From an uncultured Lachnospiraceae bacterium (lineage in GTDB: Bacteria > Bacillota > Clostridia > Lachnospirales > Lachnospiraceae), in NCBI GenBank assembly GCA_910589635.1, contig CAJUTD010000025.1, positions 29,908 to 37,282 of the forward strand: 7,375 nucleotides of DNA. Reading direction: 5' to 3'. Made by a program: the position numbers and the translations under genes. Positions 1-6,976 of the stretch are shown one piece after another; the first letter of the stretch is position 1, and each line of letters begins with the position of its first letter. The notes below the pieces were generated by a model, which saw only the letters and a program-made list of their open reading frames with translations, was not told where the DNA came from and ran no database searches.

Positions 1-89
1 TTCGTGCATAACAACCTACCACCTATCTATAAGCCTTCAAAACTCTACGCTAATGGCATCAGCCAAATTTCCATAAATAGTGAACTTGA

Positions 90-2843
90 CTAAGAATGTT
101 TGGAAAATTTAATCTTTATGGCCTGCTTTGCGCCGTAAGGAAGAATATATTTCAGCTTATCTTCACTCTTTCTCATGGTACTACATTCGGGATTCTCCCG
201 GTATAGATGAATAGCGTCAAATTCACATTTCGTAGTACAGACACCGCAGCCGATACAGCGGTTTTCGTCTACCACGGAAGCTCCGCAGCTCAAACATCTT
301 GCCGTCTCTTTTTTGACCTGCTCCTCGGTAAACGCCTTTGATACATCGCGGAATGATTTCTTACGGTCCGCACTTTCATCCACGCCCGGTATCTGACGGC
401 TGGAATTATCGTATGCTTCCAGCTTGACGTTTTCCTTATCCAGCTCCACGAACTGACGGCGGTTGCGCCCAATCGTCATGCTGGTATGCGGCTGTACAAA
501 CCGATGAATCGAGACTGCACCCTCTTTGCCTGCCGCGATGGCGTCAATGGCAAATTTGGGTCCCGTATAGACGTCGCCACCCACAAAGATATCCGGCTCT
601 GCCGTCTGGTAGGTCAAGGAATCTGCCACTGCCGCCCCACCTCTGCCAAACTCTACTTTAGAACCTTTCAACAAGTCCTTCCACACAATACTCTGTCCGA
701 TGCTCAAGAATACGTTTTCACACTCCACGGTAACCGTATCAGTCTCATCATACTGTGGATTAAATTTGCCATCCGCATCATTGACAGAAATACATTTCTT
801 AAAAATAACGCCTTTGACTTTGCCGTTTTCGGTGAGAATTTCTTTAGGGCCAAAGCCGCAGCAAATATGAACGCCTTCTTCTTCCGCCTCCGCAATTTCC
901 TCTTTAGAAGCCGGCATAATGTCCCGGCCCTCTAAACAGTACATGGAAACATTCTCAGAGCCACAACGGCTGCTGGTGCGCGCCACGTCGATTGCCACGT
1001 TTCCCCCGCCGATAACTACTGTTCTGCCACTCACCTGATACGACTCGTCCTCGCCAACTGCGCGCAGGAAATCGACGGCAGTCATAACGCCTTCGGCATC
1101 TTCTCCCGGAATATCTGCGCCTCTTCCGCCCTGGCAGCCAATGGCTATGTAAAATGCCTTATATCCTTGTGCCCGCAGCTCATCCAGTGTAATATCCTTG
1201 CCTACTTCTATGCCGCTCTTGATTTCTACACCCATCTCTTTGATAATGTCAATCTCCGCCTGCACAACGTCTTTTTCCAGTTTAAAGGAGGGAATGCCAT
1301 ACACCAGCATACCGCCAGCCTTTTGATTTTTCTCAAATACAGTCGGACGGTAACCTTTCTCTGCCAAATAAAATGCACAGGAAAGTCCCGCGGGGCCTGC
1401 GCCGATAATGGCTACCTTCTCCGTAAATTCTCCTTTCAGGGAAGGCACTACCTTCCCTGGCACATACCGGGTCTCCGCCTTCAAATCCTGCTCTGCAATA
1501 AAACGTTTGACCTCGTCAATCGCAACCGCCTCGTCAACCGTGCCTCTCGTACAGGCGTCCTCGCATCTGCGGTTACAGACGTGGCCGCAGACTGCTGGAA
1601 ACGGATTCTCTTTCTTAATGAGGGCAAGCGCATCCCGGTATCTGCCCTGCGCCGCCATTCTCAGATAACCCTGCACGGCAATGTGTGCCGGGCAAGCCGT
1701 CTTACAGGGTGCCGTTCCCGTATCGTAGCAATTGATACGGTTCTTATCGCGATAGTCCTCCGTCCACATATGGGGTCCCCACTTTACCTGAGAGGGAAGT
1801 GGCTGCTTGGGATAGTTGACCTTACTGCCGTCTTTTTTACATAATTTCTGCCCCAGCTTTACCGCACCTGCCGGACAGAATTCCACACAGCGTCCGCACG
1901 CTACGCAGTTATCCGTCTTCACATGCGCAACATAAGCCGACCGCGACATATTGGGCGTATTAAACAACTGAGAAGTCCGCAAAGCATAGCAGACATTCAC
2001 ATTGCAGTTACAGATGGCAAAAATTTTGTCCTCACCGTCAATATTCGTAATCTGATGGACAAAGCCATTCTCCTCGGCAACCTTCATGATTTCTAAGGCT
2101 TCCTCCCTGGTAATGTAGCGGCCGCCTTTGTTGGTCTCCACCACATAGTCCGCCATATCGCCCACGGCGATGCACCAACCCTCTGGGTCATCTCCACAGC
2201 CTTCTTCAAAGGTTTTGCGGGAACGGCGGCAGGAACAGGGACTTGCCGCATATTTTCCGTCATATTTGTCCAGCCAGTGGGAAATGTGCTCCACAGAAAC
2301 CGACTGGTTCTCCAGCTCAATGGCCTTTTCCACAGGAATTACATGCATACCTATTCCGGCTCCTCCCGGTGGCACCATCGGCGTAACCTTTTCTAAGGGC
2401 AGACGGCTCATGCGCTCAAAGAACCGCCCCATTTCCGGATGCTCTTTTAAAAGGTCTTCATTCATATTGGCAAACTCTGCGCTCCCCGGAACAAACATGG
2501 GCAGCACATATTGCTTTTCATGCTGAGGATTCTCCCAATTATATTCAATCAGCCCGTTTACGGACATTTTCTGTAAAATATCCTCCAGGTATGCTTTGTC
2601 TCTGCCTGTCAGTCTTACCATGTCTTCCAATGTACGGGGCTTGCGCTTGCCCATCTTCATGGCGATTTCTGCCATCTCATCGGTACAGATAGCGCAAAGC
2701 CCTATGTATTCTGGGGAATCTTTGCTTATCTTTTCTAAGCCCAGCACAATGGGAATTCTGTCTGTTATCATTTTCGCCAGTTTTGCAACCGGCTCCCGAA
2801 ACGGTTCCTCGGGATGGGGATTGGGGAATAATGGATCTGCCAT
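90..2843 (-). CDS. Multi-cluster 4Fe-4S / FAD / NAD(P) oxidoreductase with GltD-like core (917 aa)
   Basis: Predicted soluble electron-transfer flavoprotein moving electrons between NAD(P)H, FAD and several Fe-S clusters; the terminal partner is unknown. Domains in order: a winged-helix-like segment at about residues 50-120; a cysteine-rich module at 200-290 (CSCRR at 203-207, C216, C224, then CNCNVNVC at 278-285); a ferredoxin 4Fe-4S motif C313-x2-C316-x2-C319-x3-C323; a GltD-type N-terminal Fe-S region (C372, C380, C384, C419, C423, C427, C431); an FAD-binding Rossmann motif GAGPAGLSCA at 481-490; a second dinucleotide motif IGGGNVAIDVAR at 611-622; the FAD-closing GGDVYTGPKFAIDAIAAGKE at 755-773 region; and a C-terminal cluster C863-x2-C866-x2-C869-x3-C873 preceded by C850/C853. 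It is about twice the length of the glutamate synthase small subunit because of both extensions. No glutamate synthase large subunit is nearby, so a GltD role is unlikely. The start is ATG with GGAGG 6 nt upstream. It is the last visible gene of the operon, 20 nt after the membrane-protein gene. The domain calls are firm; the reaction is not known. Confidence 0.9.
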   Translation of the reverse strand: MADPLFPNPHPEEPFREPVAKLAKMITDRIPIVLGLEKISKDSPEYIGLCAICTDEMAEIAMKMGKRKPRTLEDMVRLTGRDKAYLEDILQKMSVNGLIEYNWENPQHEKQYVLPMFVPGSAEFANMNEDLLKEHPEMGRFFERMSRLPLEKVTPMVPPGGAGIGMHVIPVEKAIELENQSVSVEHISHWLDKYDGKYAASPCSCRRSRKTFEEGCGDDPEGWCIAVGDMADYVVETNKGGRYITREEALEIMKVAEENGFVHQITNIDGEDKIFAICNCNVNVCYALRTSQLFNTPNMSRSAYVAHVKTDNCVACGRCVEFCPAGAVKLGQKLCKKDGSKVNYPKQPLPSQVKWGPHMWTEDYRDKNRINCYDTGTAPCKTACPAHIAVQGYLRMAAQGRYRDALALIKKENPFPAVCGHVCNRRCEDACTRGTVDEAVAIDEVKRFIAEQDLKAETRYVPGKVVPSLKGEFTEKVAIIGAGPAGLSCAFYLAEKGYRPTVFEKNQKAGGMLVYGIPSFKLEKDVVQAEIDIIKEMGVEIKSGIEVGKDITLDELRAQGYKAFYIAIGCQGGRGADIPGEDAEGVMTAVDFLRAVGEDESYQVSGRTVVIGGGNVAIDVARTSSRCGSENVSMYCLEGRDIMPASKEEIAEAEEEGVHICCGFGPKEILTENGKVKGVIFKKCISVNDADGKFNPQYDETDTVTVECENVFLSIGQSIVWKDLLKGSKVEFGRGGAAVADSLTYQTAEPDIFVGGDVYTGPKFAIDAIAAGKEGAVSIHRFVQPHTSMTIGRNRRQFVELDKENVKLEAYDNSSRQIPGVDESADRKKSFRDVSKAFTEEQVKKETARCLSCGASVVDENRCIGCGVCTTKCEFDAIHLYRENPECSTMRKSEDKLKYILPYGAKQAIKIKFSKHS

Positions 2844-2863
2844 AGTCTACCTCCAAATTATGT

Positions 2864-3907
2864 TTAATTACTCTCTGCCCTTGCCATTGCATCTTTGAAA
2901 TCTTTCTGGTCAGTGAATATTTCATTCGTATACGGATTCTTCTTCTGTTCCTTCGCACGTTTGATGATTGCCGCCATACAGACTACATTGGCAATCAAGG
3001 CCAATGCGGAAATCACGCCCTGCATCGTCGGGTCAGCCGCCGTCGGACGCACTGCCGCGTCCATAACGCCGTCCGTATACAACGAAGGAAGGACAGCAAA
3101 TTTCCCTTCATCCTGGAACAGCGGAAATACCTGTGCAAACATACACCACAAAGCTAACGTGTTCGCACGGTTCTGAATCCATCCGCCTTTGTTCCACAAC
3201 ATAGCCGCAAAAGTGGGCGCCAATAACAGAGCCATGCCGCAGTACCATGTATGAGTGGGTAGATTGTTGTAAGTATAAGCAAAATTCCAGATATCATAGG
3301 CAATGATAAAACACCACGTCATATCCGGCCACAGCATATCTTTCTTGTCCTTGGAAGCGTAAATGCCCCACCATCCTGTCATACAGAAAATATTGATAAT
3401 GCCCGCAATGCCGTTTACCCAGTTCCACCAGCCGCCGTACAGCCAGACGTTTTCGGAGGAAAGCCACCAGCGGTCACCCTGCTCGGCAAGCGCCATAAAC
3501 CCGCGGATTCCCGATTCAAAATCGCTGCCCACGGCAATTAAAATGTTGATTGCCACAATAGCGAAGGGAAATACCTTAAACCAATGCGTTTTGCCGACGC
3601 CCCATTTATATTTGAGCATCATGAAACCAATACAACCGGCGGTTGCCGCATACAGTTTCGCATAGTGAAACCAACTGTTCATATGTAGGTATGTGTCATT
3701 TTCCAACGCCCACTGCGCGCCTGTCGCAGCGCCAATCTGAATGGCGATAAAGTACACAGTCAAAGCTGCCGGCAACGCCAGAAAACAACAAATCCCTCCG
3801 ATTTTTGAACGCCGCGCAATTTCGTTCACCAAAATCAGACTTACAAATACCGGCAGCCACCCAAAAAGCTGCCAGCCTGCGCCGTCTCCATACACCTGAA
3901 ACATCAT
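2864..3907 (-). CDS. Polytopic membrane protein of unknown function, DUF5692-like (347 aa)
   Basis: Integral membrane protein with roughly eight or nine hydrophobic segments, approximately at residues 12-28, 38-58, 80-98, 110-128, 160-182, 196-213, 220-237, 248-262 and 296-316, and a charged, probably cytoplasmic C-terminal tail (317-347). It is unusually rich in Trp and Tyr: WWNW around 160-163, GWW at 178-180, and a dense polar/aromatic stretch at about 193-223 containing WPDMTW, YDIWNFAYTYNN and PTHTWYCG. That stretch lies in or near membrane segments and could form a cofactor or substrate site. It resembles the uncharacterised family I remember as DUF5692; this was not checked. There are no transporter signatures, CxxCH haem motifs or obvious paired His ligands. 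The start is the first of two adjacent ATGs, with GAGGG 8 nt upstream. It lies 27 nt after hypB and 20 nt before the flavoprotein gene, so it is probably translated from the same mRNA and may be the membrane partner of the flavoprotein (inference). Confidence 0.85.
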   Translation of the reverse strand: MMFQVYGDGAGWQLFGWLPVFVSLILVNEIARRSKIGGICCFLALPAALTVYFIAIQIGAATGAQWALENDTYLHMNSWFHYAKLYAATAGCIGFMMLKYKWGVGKTHWFKVFPFAIVAINILIAVGSDFESGIRGFMALAEQGDRWWLSSENVWLYGGWWNWVNGIAGIINIFCMTGWWGIYASKDKKDMLWPDMTWCFIIAYDIWNFAYTYNNLPTHTWYCGMALLLAPTFAAMLWNKGGWIQNRANTLALWCMFAQVFPLFQDEGKFAVLPSLYTDGVMDAAVRPTAADPTMQGVISALALIANVVCMAAIIKRAKEQKKNPYTNEIFTDQKDFKDAMARAESN

Positions 3908-3934
3908 AACCTTTACCCTCTTTCCTTTTTATTT

Positions 3935-4609
3935 TTATATTGAGTTTGCCCAAGCAGCCACTTGTTCGCGCAGCCACTGCGCCCACTCCTTAAAACCCTC
4001 TCCGTTCTTCGCGGAGATGGGAATTATCTTTGCATTGGGATTCCTCCTACGGATGTATTCCCGGCATTTGTCCATATCAAAATCAAAATAGGGCAATACA
4101 TCTATTTTGTTGATAAGCACCACATCACAGACAGAAAACATCAGCGGGTATTTCAGAGGCTTATCGTCCCCCTCCGGCACAGAGAGAATCATTACATTTC
4201 GGCAGGCTCCCGTGTCAAATTCCGCCGGGCATACCAGATTACCCACATTCTCCAGCACCACCAAATCAAAAGCTCCTGAGCCAAATTCCAAAAGTCCCTG
4301 CCTTGTCATAGACGCATCCAGGTGGCACATGCCCCCAGTGTGCAGCTGTATAGAACGCGCACCTGCCTCTGCAATTGCCTGCGCATCGACATCAGAATCA
4401 ATATCCGCTTCCATTACGCCTATCTTCATCTCTTTAGACAACATGGAAATTGTTCTCTTTAACATCGTAGTCTTGCCCGCCCCCGGAGATGACATTAAAT
4501 TAAGTAAAAACGTCCCCTCTGCCTTTAATTCCTCTCTCAGTTTTGCGGCATCCGCATCATTATCTTCTAAAATGCTGCGCTTAACTTCTATTACCTTGAA
4601 ATCCTTCAT
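3935..4609 (-). CDS. hypB: HypB-type nickel-insertion GTPase (224 aa)
   Basis: SIMIBI-class GTPase. HypB proteins use GTP hydrolysis to help deliver nickel to [NiFe]-hydrogenase and sometimes other nickel enzymes, normally with HypA. Seen here: a P-loop SSPGAGKTT at residues 40-48; a switch region with MEADIDSDVDAQAI (66-79); the metal-binding signature GGMCHLDASM (92-101, C95-H96); the HypB-typical ENVGNLVCPAEFDTG (120-134); the guanine-specificity motif NKID (167-170); and SAKNGEG (199-205). The length fits the short form that lacks the N-terminal CxxCGC and His-rich nickel-storage regions. The start is ATG with AGGAG 9 nt upstream. It is first in a three-gene operon behind a consensus promoter at 4658-4686. 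No other hyp gene or hydrogenase subunit is visible in the window, so its client enzyme must lie elsewhere or be non-hydrogenase. The family call is firm; the client is unknown. Confidence 0.95.
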   Translation of the reverse strand: MKDFKVIEVKRSILEDNDADAAKLREELKAEGTFLLNLMSSPGAGKTTMLKRTISMLSKEMKIGVMEADIDSDVDAQAIAEAGARSIQLHTGGMCHLDASMTRQGLLEFGSGAFDLVVLENVGNLVCPAEFDTGACRNVMILSVPEGDDKPLKYPLMFSVCDVVLINKIDVLPYFDFDMDKCREYIRRRNPNAKIIPISAKNGEGFKEWAQWLREQVAAWANSI

Positions 4610-4625
4610 GTTACCTCTCTCCTAT

Positions 4626-4636
4626 TGGTTGTACCA
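4626..4636 (-). promoter_or_regulatory. Candidate FadR/GntR-type operator in the hypB leader
   Basis: The minus strand reads ACTGGTACAACCAAT here, with the dyad TGGT-N3-ACCA. That matches the general half-site pattern of FadR-subfamily GntR repressors. It lies about 15-25 nt downstream of the expected transcription start and just upstream of the hypB Shine-Dalgarno, a suitable place for a roadblock or promoter-clearance repressor. The match is short and could be chance; no GntR regulator gene is visible in the window. Confidence 0.4.
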
Positions 4637-4657
4637 GTTATAATAATATCTATTTTT

Positions 4658-4686
4658 ATTATAAATGCATAGCTATATAATGTCAA
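4658..4686 (-). promoter_or_regulatory. Consensus sigma-A promoter for the hypB operon
   Basis: On the minus strand, TTGACA (4686-4681) is followed by exactly 17 nt and TATAAT (4663-4658). Both hexamers and the spacer are perfect matches to the housekeeping sigma-A consensus. The expected start is near 4651, giving a leader of about 42 nt before hypB. The -35 box ends only 4 bp from the palindromic element at 4691-4887, so the region immediately upstream of the promoter is element sequence. Confidence 0.85.
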
Positions 4687-4690
4687 TCAT

Positions 4691-4887
4691 GTTTGAGTTT
4701 CCCTATTTTGTATTTTTATAGCGCCAAAAGGTTTCCAGCACAGAGTGATGGAAACACTTGCACAGAAAAACGTTTTGGAAAGCTAGCTTTCTAACCGCTT
4801 TTTGTGCAAAATGTCTATGCTGCCAAAGGCAGCAAGACCTTTTGGCGCTAAAATATCGGCTATTATAAAAAATGGGGAAACTCAAAC
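4691..4887. repeat. ~197-bp palindromic, cloverleaf-like element (MITE-like repeat or structured RNA)
   Basis: The outer ends are a perfect 13-bp inverted repeat, GTTTGAGTTTCCC at 4691-4703 against 4875-4887, continued by partly paired AT-rich sequence. Inside lies a perfect 14-bp inverted repeat, TAGCGCCAAAAGGT at 4719-4732 against 4837-4850. The interior contains three further hairpins: GTTTCCA/TGGAAAC (4731-4737 with 4749-4755); a long arm opened by TTGCACA/TGTGCAA (4758-4764 with 4803-4809) and tipped by the perfect palindrome GAAAGCTAGCTTTC (4778-4791); and TGCTGCC-AAA-GGCAGCA (4818-4834). Nested stems holding three arms give a cloverleaf on either strand. A CAT triplet flanks both ends (4688-4690, 4888-4890), which could be a 3-bp target duplication but is weak evidence. 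It fills most of the gap between the sensor kinase and hypB. No credible protein is encoded. It could be a mobile miniature element, a structured RNA or a transcript boundary; the pairing is certain, the identity is not. Confidence 0.8.
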
Positions 4888-4951
4888 CATCATGGAATTT
4901 TCTGGAATGTGGTATGTCCAATTTGAGGAGCCCGCTTATGTCTTCTGTTTT

Positions 4952-6262
4952 TTACACGCCATAAAAAGGAAATAATATCTTAACTCGAAATTGCTGTCCT
5001 TCCTGTTTTACCGTACACGTTCCATTCATCTTTTCCATCATGTTTTTAACACTCTGCATACCGATTCCACTGCTATCTGTTTTATCTGGCTCCCGCAATA
5101 CCTTATTTTCAAACAAGAATCCTGCCATGCCTCCTTCTTTTACGGATGATATTATAACGGGTGACACTACATCTGCATACTTTACAATATTTGAAGTTAT
5201 GTTGTCCATAACTCTTATCACATAATTAGACGAGGCCCGAATGTTTCCGTCCATCCACGTTACCTGAAATATCACATGAAACCCTTTCTGTTCAAGGTAG
5301 CTGCAAATTTCTGAAAACAAATCATAGAATAATTCCGCGAACGTTTCCGGCTCCTCCAATTGATTCTCTTCTTGGACAATCAGGGAATATTCAAACAAAT
5401 GATCCGTCAATTGTTTCATGCGCCGTGCCTTCTTATCTATCTTTTCAAGGTATTCTCTAAGCTGAGCCTCATTTTTATAATTACCCTTTTTTAGAATTTC
5501 CGTATATAACATCATGGAAGTAACGGGCGTGCGCAAATCATGGGACATCTCTGTGACAATCCTCTGGTTATGTTGCGCCATCTGCGCTTCGCTCTCTATC
5601 AGCCCGCGAATGGAAAGACGCATATTATCAAGCCCTTCCGCAAGCGCAGCCAGCTCATCCTTGCCCTTAACCGTTATTTTATAGTCAAGGCTTCCACCTT
5701 CCAAAAGCTCTATTTCATCTTTGAGCAGCAAAATATACTCTATTTTTCTGCGAATTCCCACAAGCACCAAAGCCAAAAAAAGAACAAAGGAAATAAACAA
5801 TTCTGCTATCTGTGCATAATTATATAGCTGATATGCATAGACGCCCACAATGCTGATAATAGCTTCTCCATCCGCAAACGCCACCGAATAATATACCTTC
5901 CATTCATAATCGGCGATAGCAACGTCTTCCTCCCACAATTCCTGGTTCGGATACGCGGAATCAAATACTTGAATGCCATCTTTATAGATACTCATAGAAA
6001 GCATTTTCTGTTTGCGCACCCAGTTATTAATTTTTTCTGTATCCTTGGAAGCAATACTATGCTCGCTGACATACTGCTGAAATTTTTCGACATATTTTTC
6101 GTCCCTTTTCTCCTCGTAGTCGGAATTGTAATAATACAGGCTGAGAGCTTCAGCTCCCGCGTAATTCAAGGCAAAAAACACAATTACGGACACAACCGCC
6201 GAGACAGACAGCAATTTTAGCAGTTGAACATAAACCGAATCTCTTTTACTCATTATTCGCAT
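4952..6262 (-). CDS. Membrane sensor histidine kinase, HAMP-HisKA-HATPase (436 aa)
   Basis: Sensor partner of the response regulator encoded immediately upstream. Domains: a first transmembrane segment at about residues 14-34, an extracytoplasmic sensor region of about 110 residues (40-148) with no recognised fold, a second transmembrane segment at about 150-170, HAMP at 171-223, a HisKA H-box SHDLRTPVTS with H241 as the likely phosphorylated histidine, and a C-terminal ATPase domain with N-box NITSNIVKYA (N354, N358) and a glycine-rich lid SSGIGMQSV (397-405). The usual G1 box (DxGxG) is replaced by FENKV at about 384-388, a degenerate form I also associate with clostridial VanS-like kinases. 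The start is uncertain: AAGGGG lies 7 nt before a TTG at 6265 and 10 nt before the ATG at 6262. I chose the ATG; the ATG at 6253 is too far from the ribosome binding site. The coding sequence overlaps the regulator's end by 17 nt, indicating coupled translation. The signal sensed is unknown. Confidence 0.93.
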   Translation of the reverse strand: MRIMSKRDSVYVQLLKLLSVSAVVSVIVFFALNYAGAEALSLYYYNSDYEEKRDEKYVEKFQQYVSEHSIASKDTEKINNWVRKQKMLSMSIYKDGIQVFDSAYPNQELWEEDVAIADYEWKVYYSVAFADGEAIISIVGVYAYQLYNYAQIAELFISFVLFLALVLVGIRRKIEYILLLKDEIELLEGGSLDYKITVKGKDELAALAEGLDNMRLSIRGLIESEAQMAQHNQRIVTEMSHDLRTPVTSMMLYTEILKKGNYKNEAQLREYLEKIDKKARRMKQLTDHLFEYSLIVQEENQLEEPETFAELFYDLFSEICSYLEQKGFHVIFQVTWMDGNIRASSNYVIRVMDNITSNIVKYADVVSPVIISSVKEGGMAGFLFENKVLREPDKTDSSGIGMQSVKNMMEKMNGTCTVKQEGQQFRVKILFPFYGV

Positions 6263-6962
6263 CAAATTTATACCCCTTCCCCCATACCGTCTTGATATAT
6301 TTTGGATTCTTAGGGTCTTTCTCTATTTTTACCCGCAATTTACGGATATGCACCATAACCGTGCTGTTGCAGGAATAAAAATATGGCTCCTCCCACACGC
6401 TCTCGTACAGATTCTGCGCAGAAAAAATTTTTTGGGGATGCTTCATCAGCAATAGCAAAATATGATACTCAATGTCTGACAATTCTATATTCTCTCCATT
6501 GACAAAAATTTCATTGAACGATTCATGTATGCGAACCCCTCCTATTTCCAGGTAAGGCTCCTTCTCATCCTCCATTTCTACACATTTTCCCTTGTAAATC
6601 TTATACCTGCGCACCAATGCCTTTACTCTTCCCAAAAGTTCCGCATAAGAAAAAGGCTTGGAGAGATAATCATCCCCTCCTGCCATCAGTCCAATTAACT
6701 TATCCGATTCCTGCGCCTTAGCAGTCAAAAACAGCACCGGCACATTAGAAATTTTCCTTATTTCCTCACAGGTACGCAACCCGGAAAGCCCTGGCATCAT
6801 TACATCAAGTATCACCAAATCCGTCTGTTCATCCAAAAGCTCCAGTCCTTTTCTGCCGTTTTCGGCTTCCGCCACCAGATAATTTTCACTCTCCAAAAGA
6901 ATGCGTACCCCTTCGCGGATATCTTCATCATCTTCTACAAGCAACACACGTTCCTTTTCCAT
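6246..6962 (-). CDS. OmpR/PhoB-family response regulator (238 aa)
   Basis: DNA-binding response regulator, presumably phosphorylated by the adjoining kinase. The receiver domain (residues 1-118) has the acidic pocket E10-D11-D12, phosphoacceptor D53 in LVILDVMMPG, T80 and K102 in DDYLSKPF, so all catalytic positions are intact. After a linker (119-136) comes an OmpR/PhoB winged helix at about 137-234, with the recognition-helix region around NSTVMVHIRKLRVKIE (199-214) and the C-terminal hairpin IKTVWGKGYKF (223-233). I chose the ATG at 6962 because AAGGAGGG lies 10 nt upstream and the protein begins directly with the first receiver strand; the frame stays open further upstream but that extension is Arg/Lys-rich out-of-frame sequence overlapping the preceding gene. 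The VanR-like family is a reasonable guess but there are no van resistance genes in the window. Probably transcribed from the promoter at 7014-7042. Confidence 0.95.
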   Translation of the reverse strand: MEKERVLLVEDDEDIREGVRILLESENYLVAEAENGRKGLELLDEQTDLVILDVMMPGLSGLRTCEEIRKISNVPVLFLTAKAQESDKLIGLMAGGDDYLSKPFSYAELLGRVKALVRRYKIYKGKCVEMEDEKEPYLEIGGVRIHESFNEIFVNGENIELSDIEYHILLLLMKHPQKIFSAQNLYESVWEEPYFYSCNSTVMVHIRKLRVKIEKDPKNPKYIKTVWGKGYKFDANNE

Positions 6963-6976
6963 AAAACTGCGTCCCT

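Noticed and set aside
1..89. Possible start of a next gene (ATG at 9-7, minus strand, with an AGG 5 nt upstream) or a terminator after the flavoprotein gene
   Set aside because: Only three codons are visible before the edge, and I see no stem followed by a T-run, so neither can be supported. The operon may continue beyond the window.
1167..1844. 225-codon plus-strand frame opposite the flavoprotein gene, and others such as 486-935 and 2170-2526
   Set aside because: They are antisense to a gene with clear domain motifs, have no ribosome binding sites and resemble no protein; they are open by virtue of the codon use of the opposite strand.
90..2843. Annotation of the flavoprotein as glutamate synthase small subunit (gltD)
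   Set aside because: Only the central core is GltD-like. The protein is about twice as long, has extra Fe-S modules at both ends, and no large subunit is adjacent.
4688..4890. CAT triplets flanking the palindromic element as proof of transposition
   Set aside because: A 3-bp match has roughly a 1 in 64 chance of occurring by accident, so it is mentioned only as weak support.
4703..4921. 72-codon minus-strand reading frame between the kinase and hypB
   Set aside because: It lies almost wholly inside the palindromic element, begins with TTG without a ribosome binding site, and its sequence is explained by the inverted repeats. If similar peptides are annotated elsewhere they are probably copies of the repeat.
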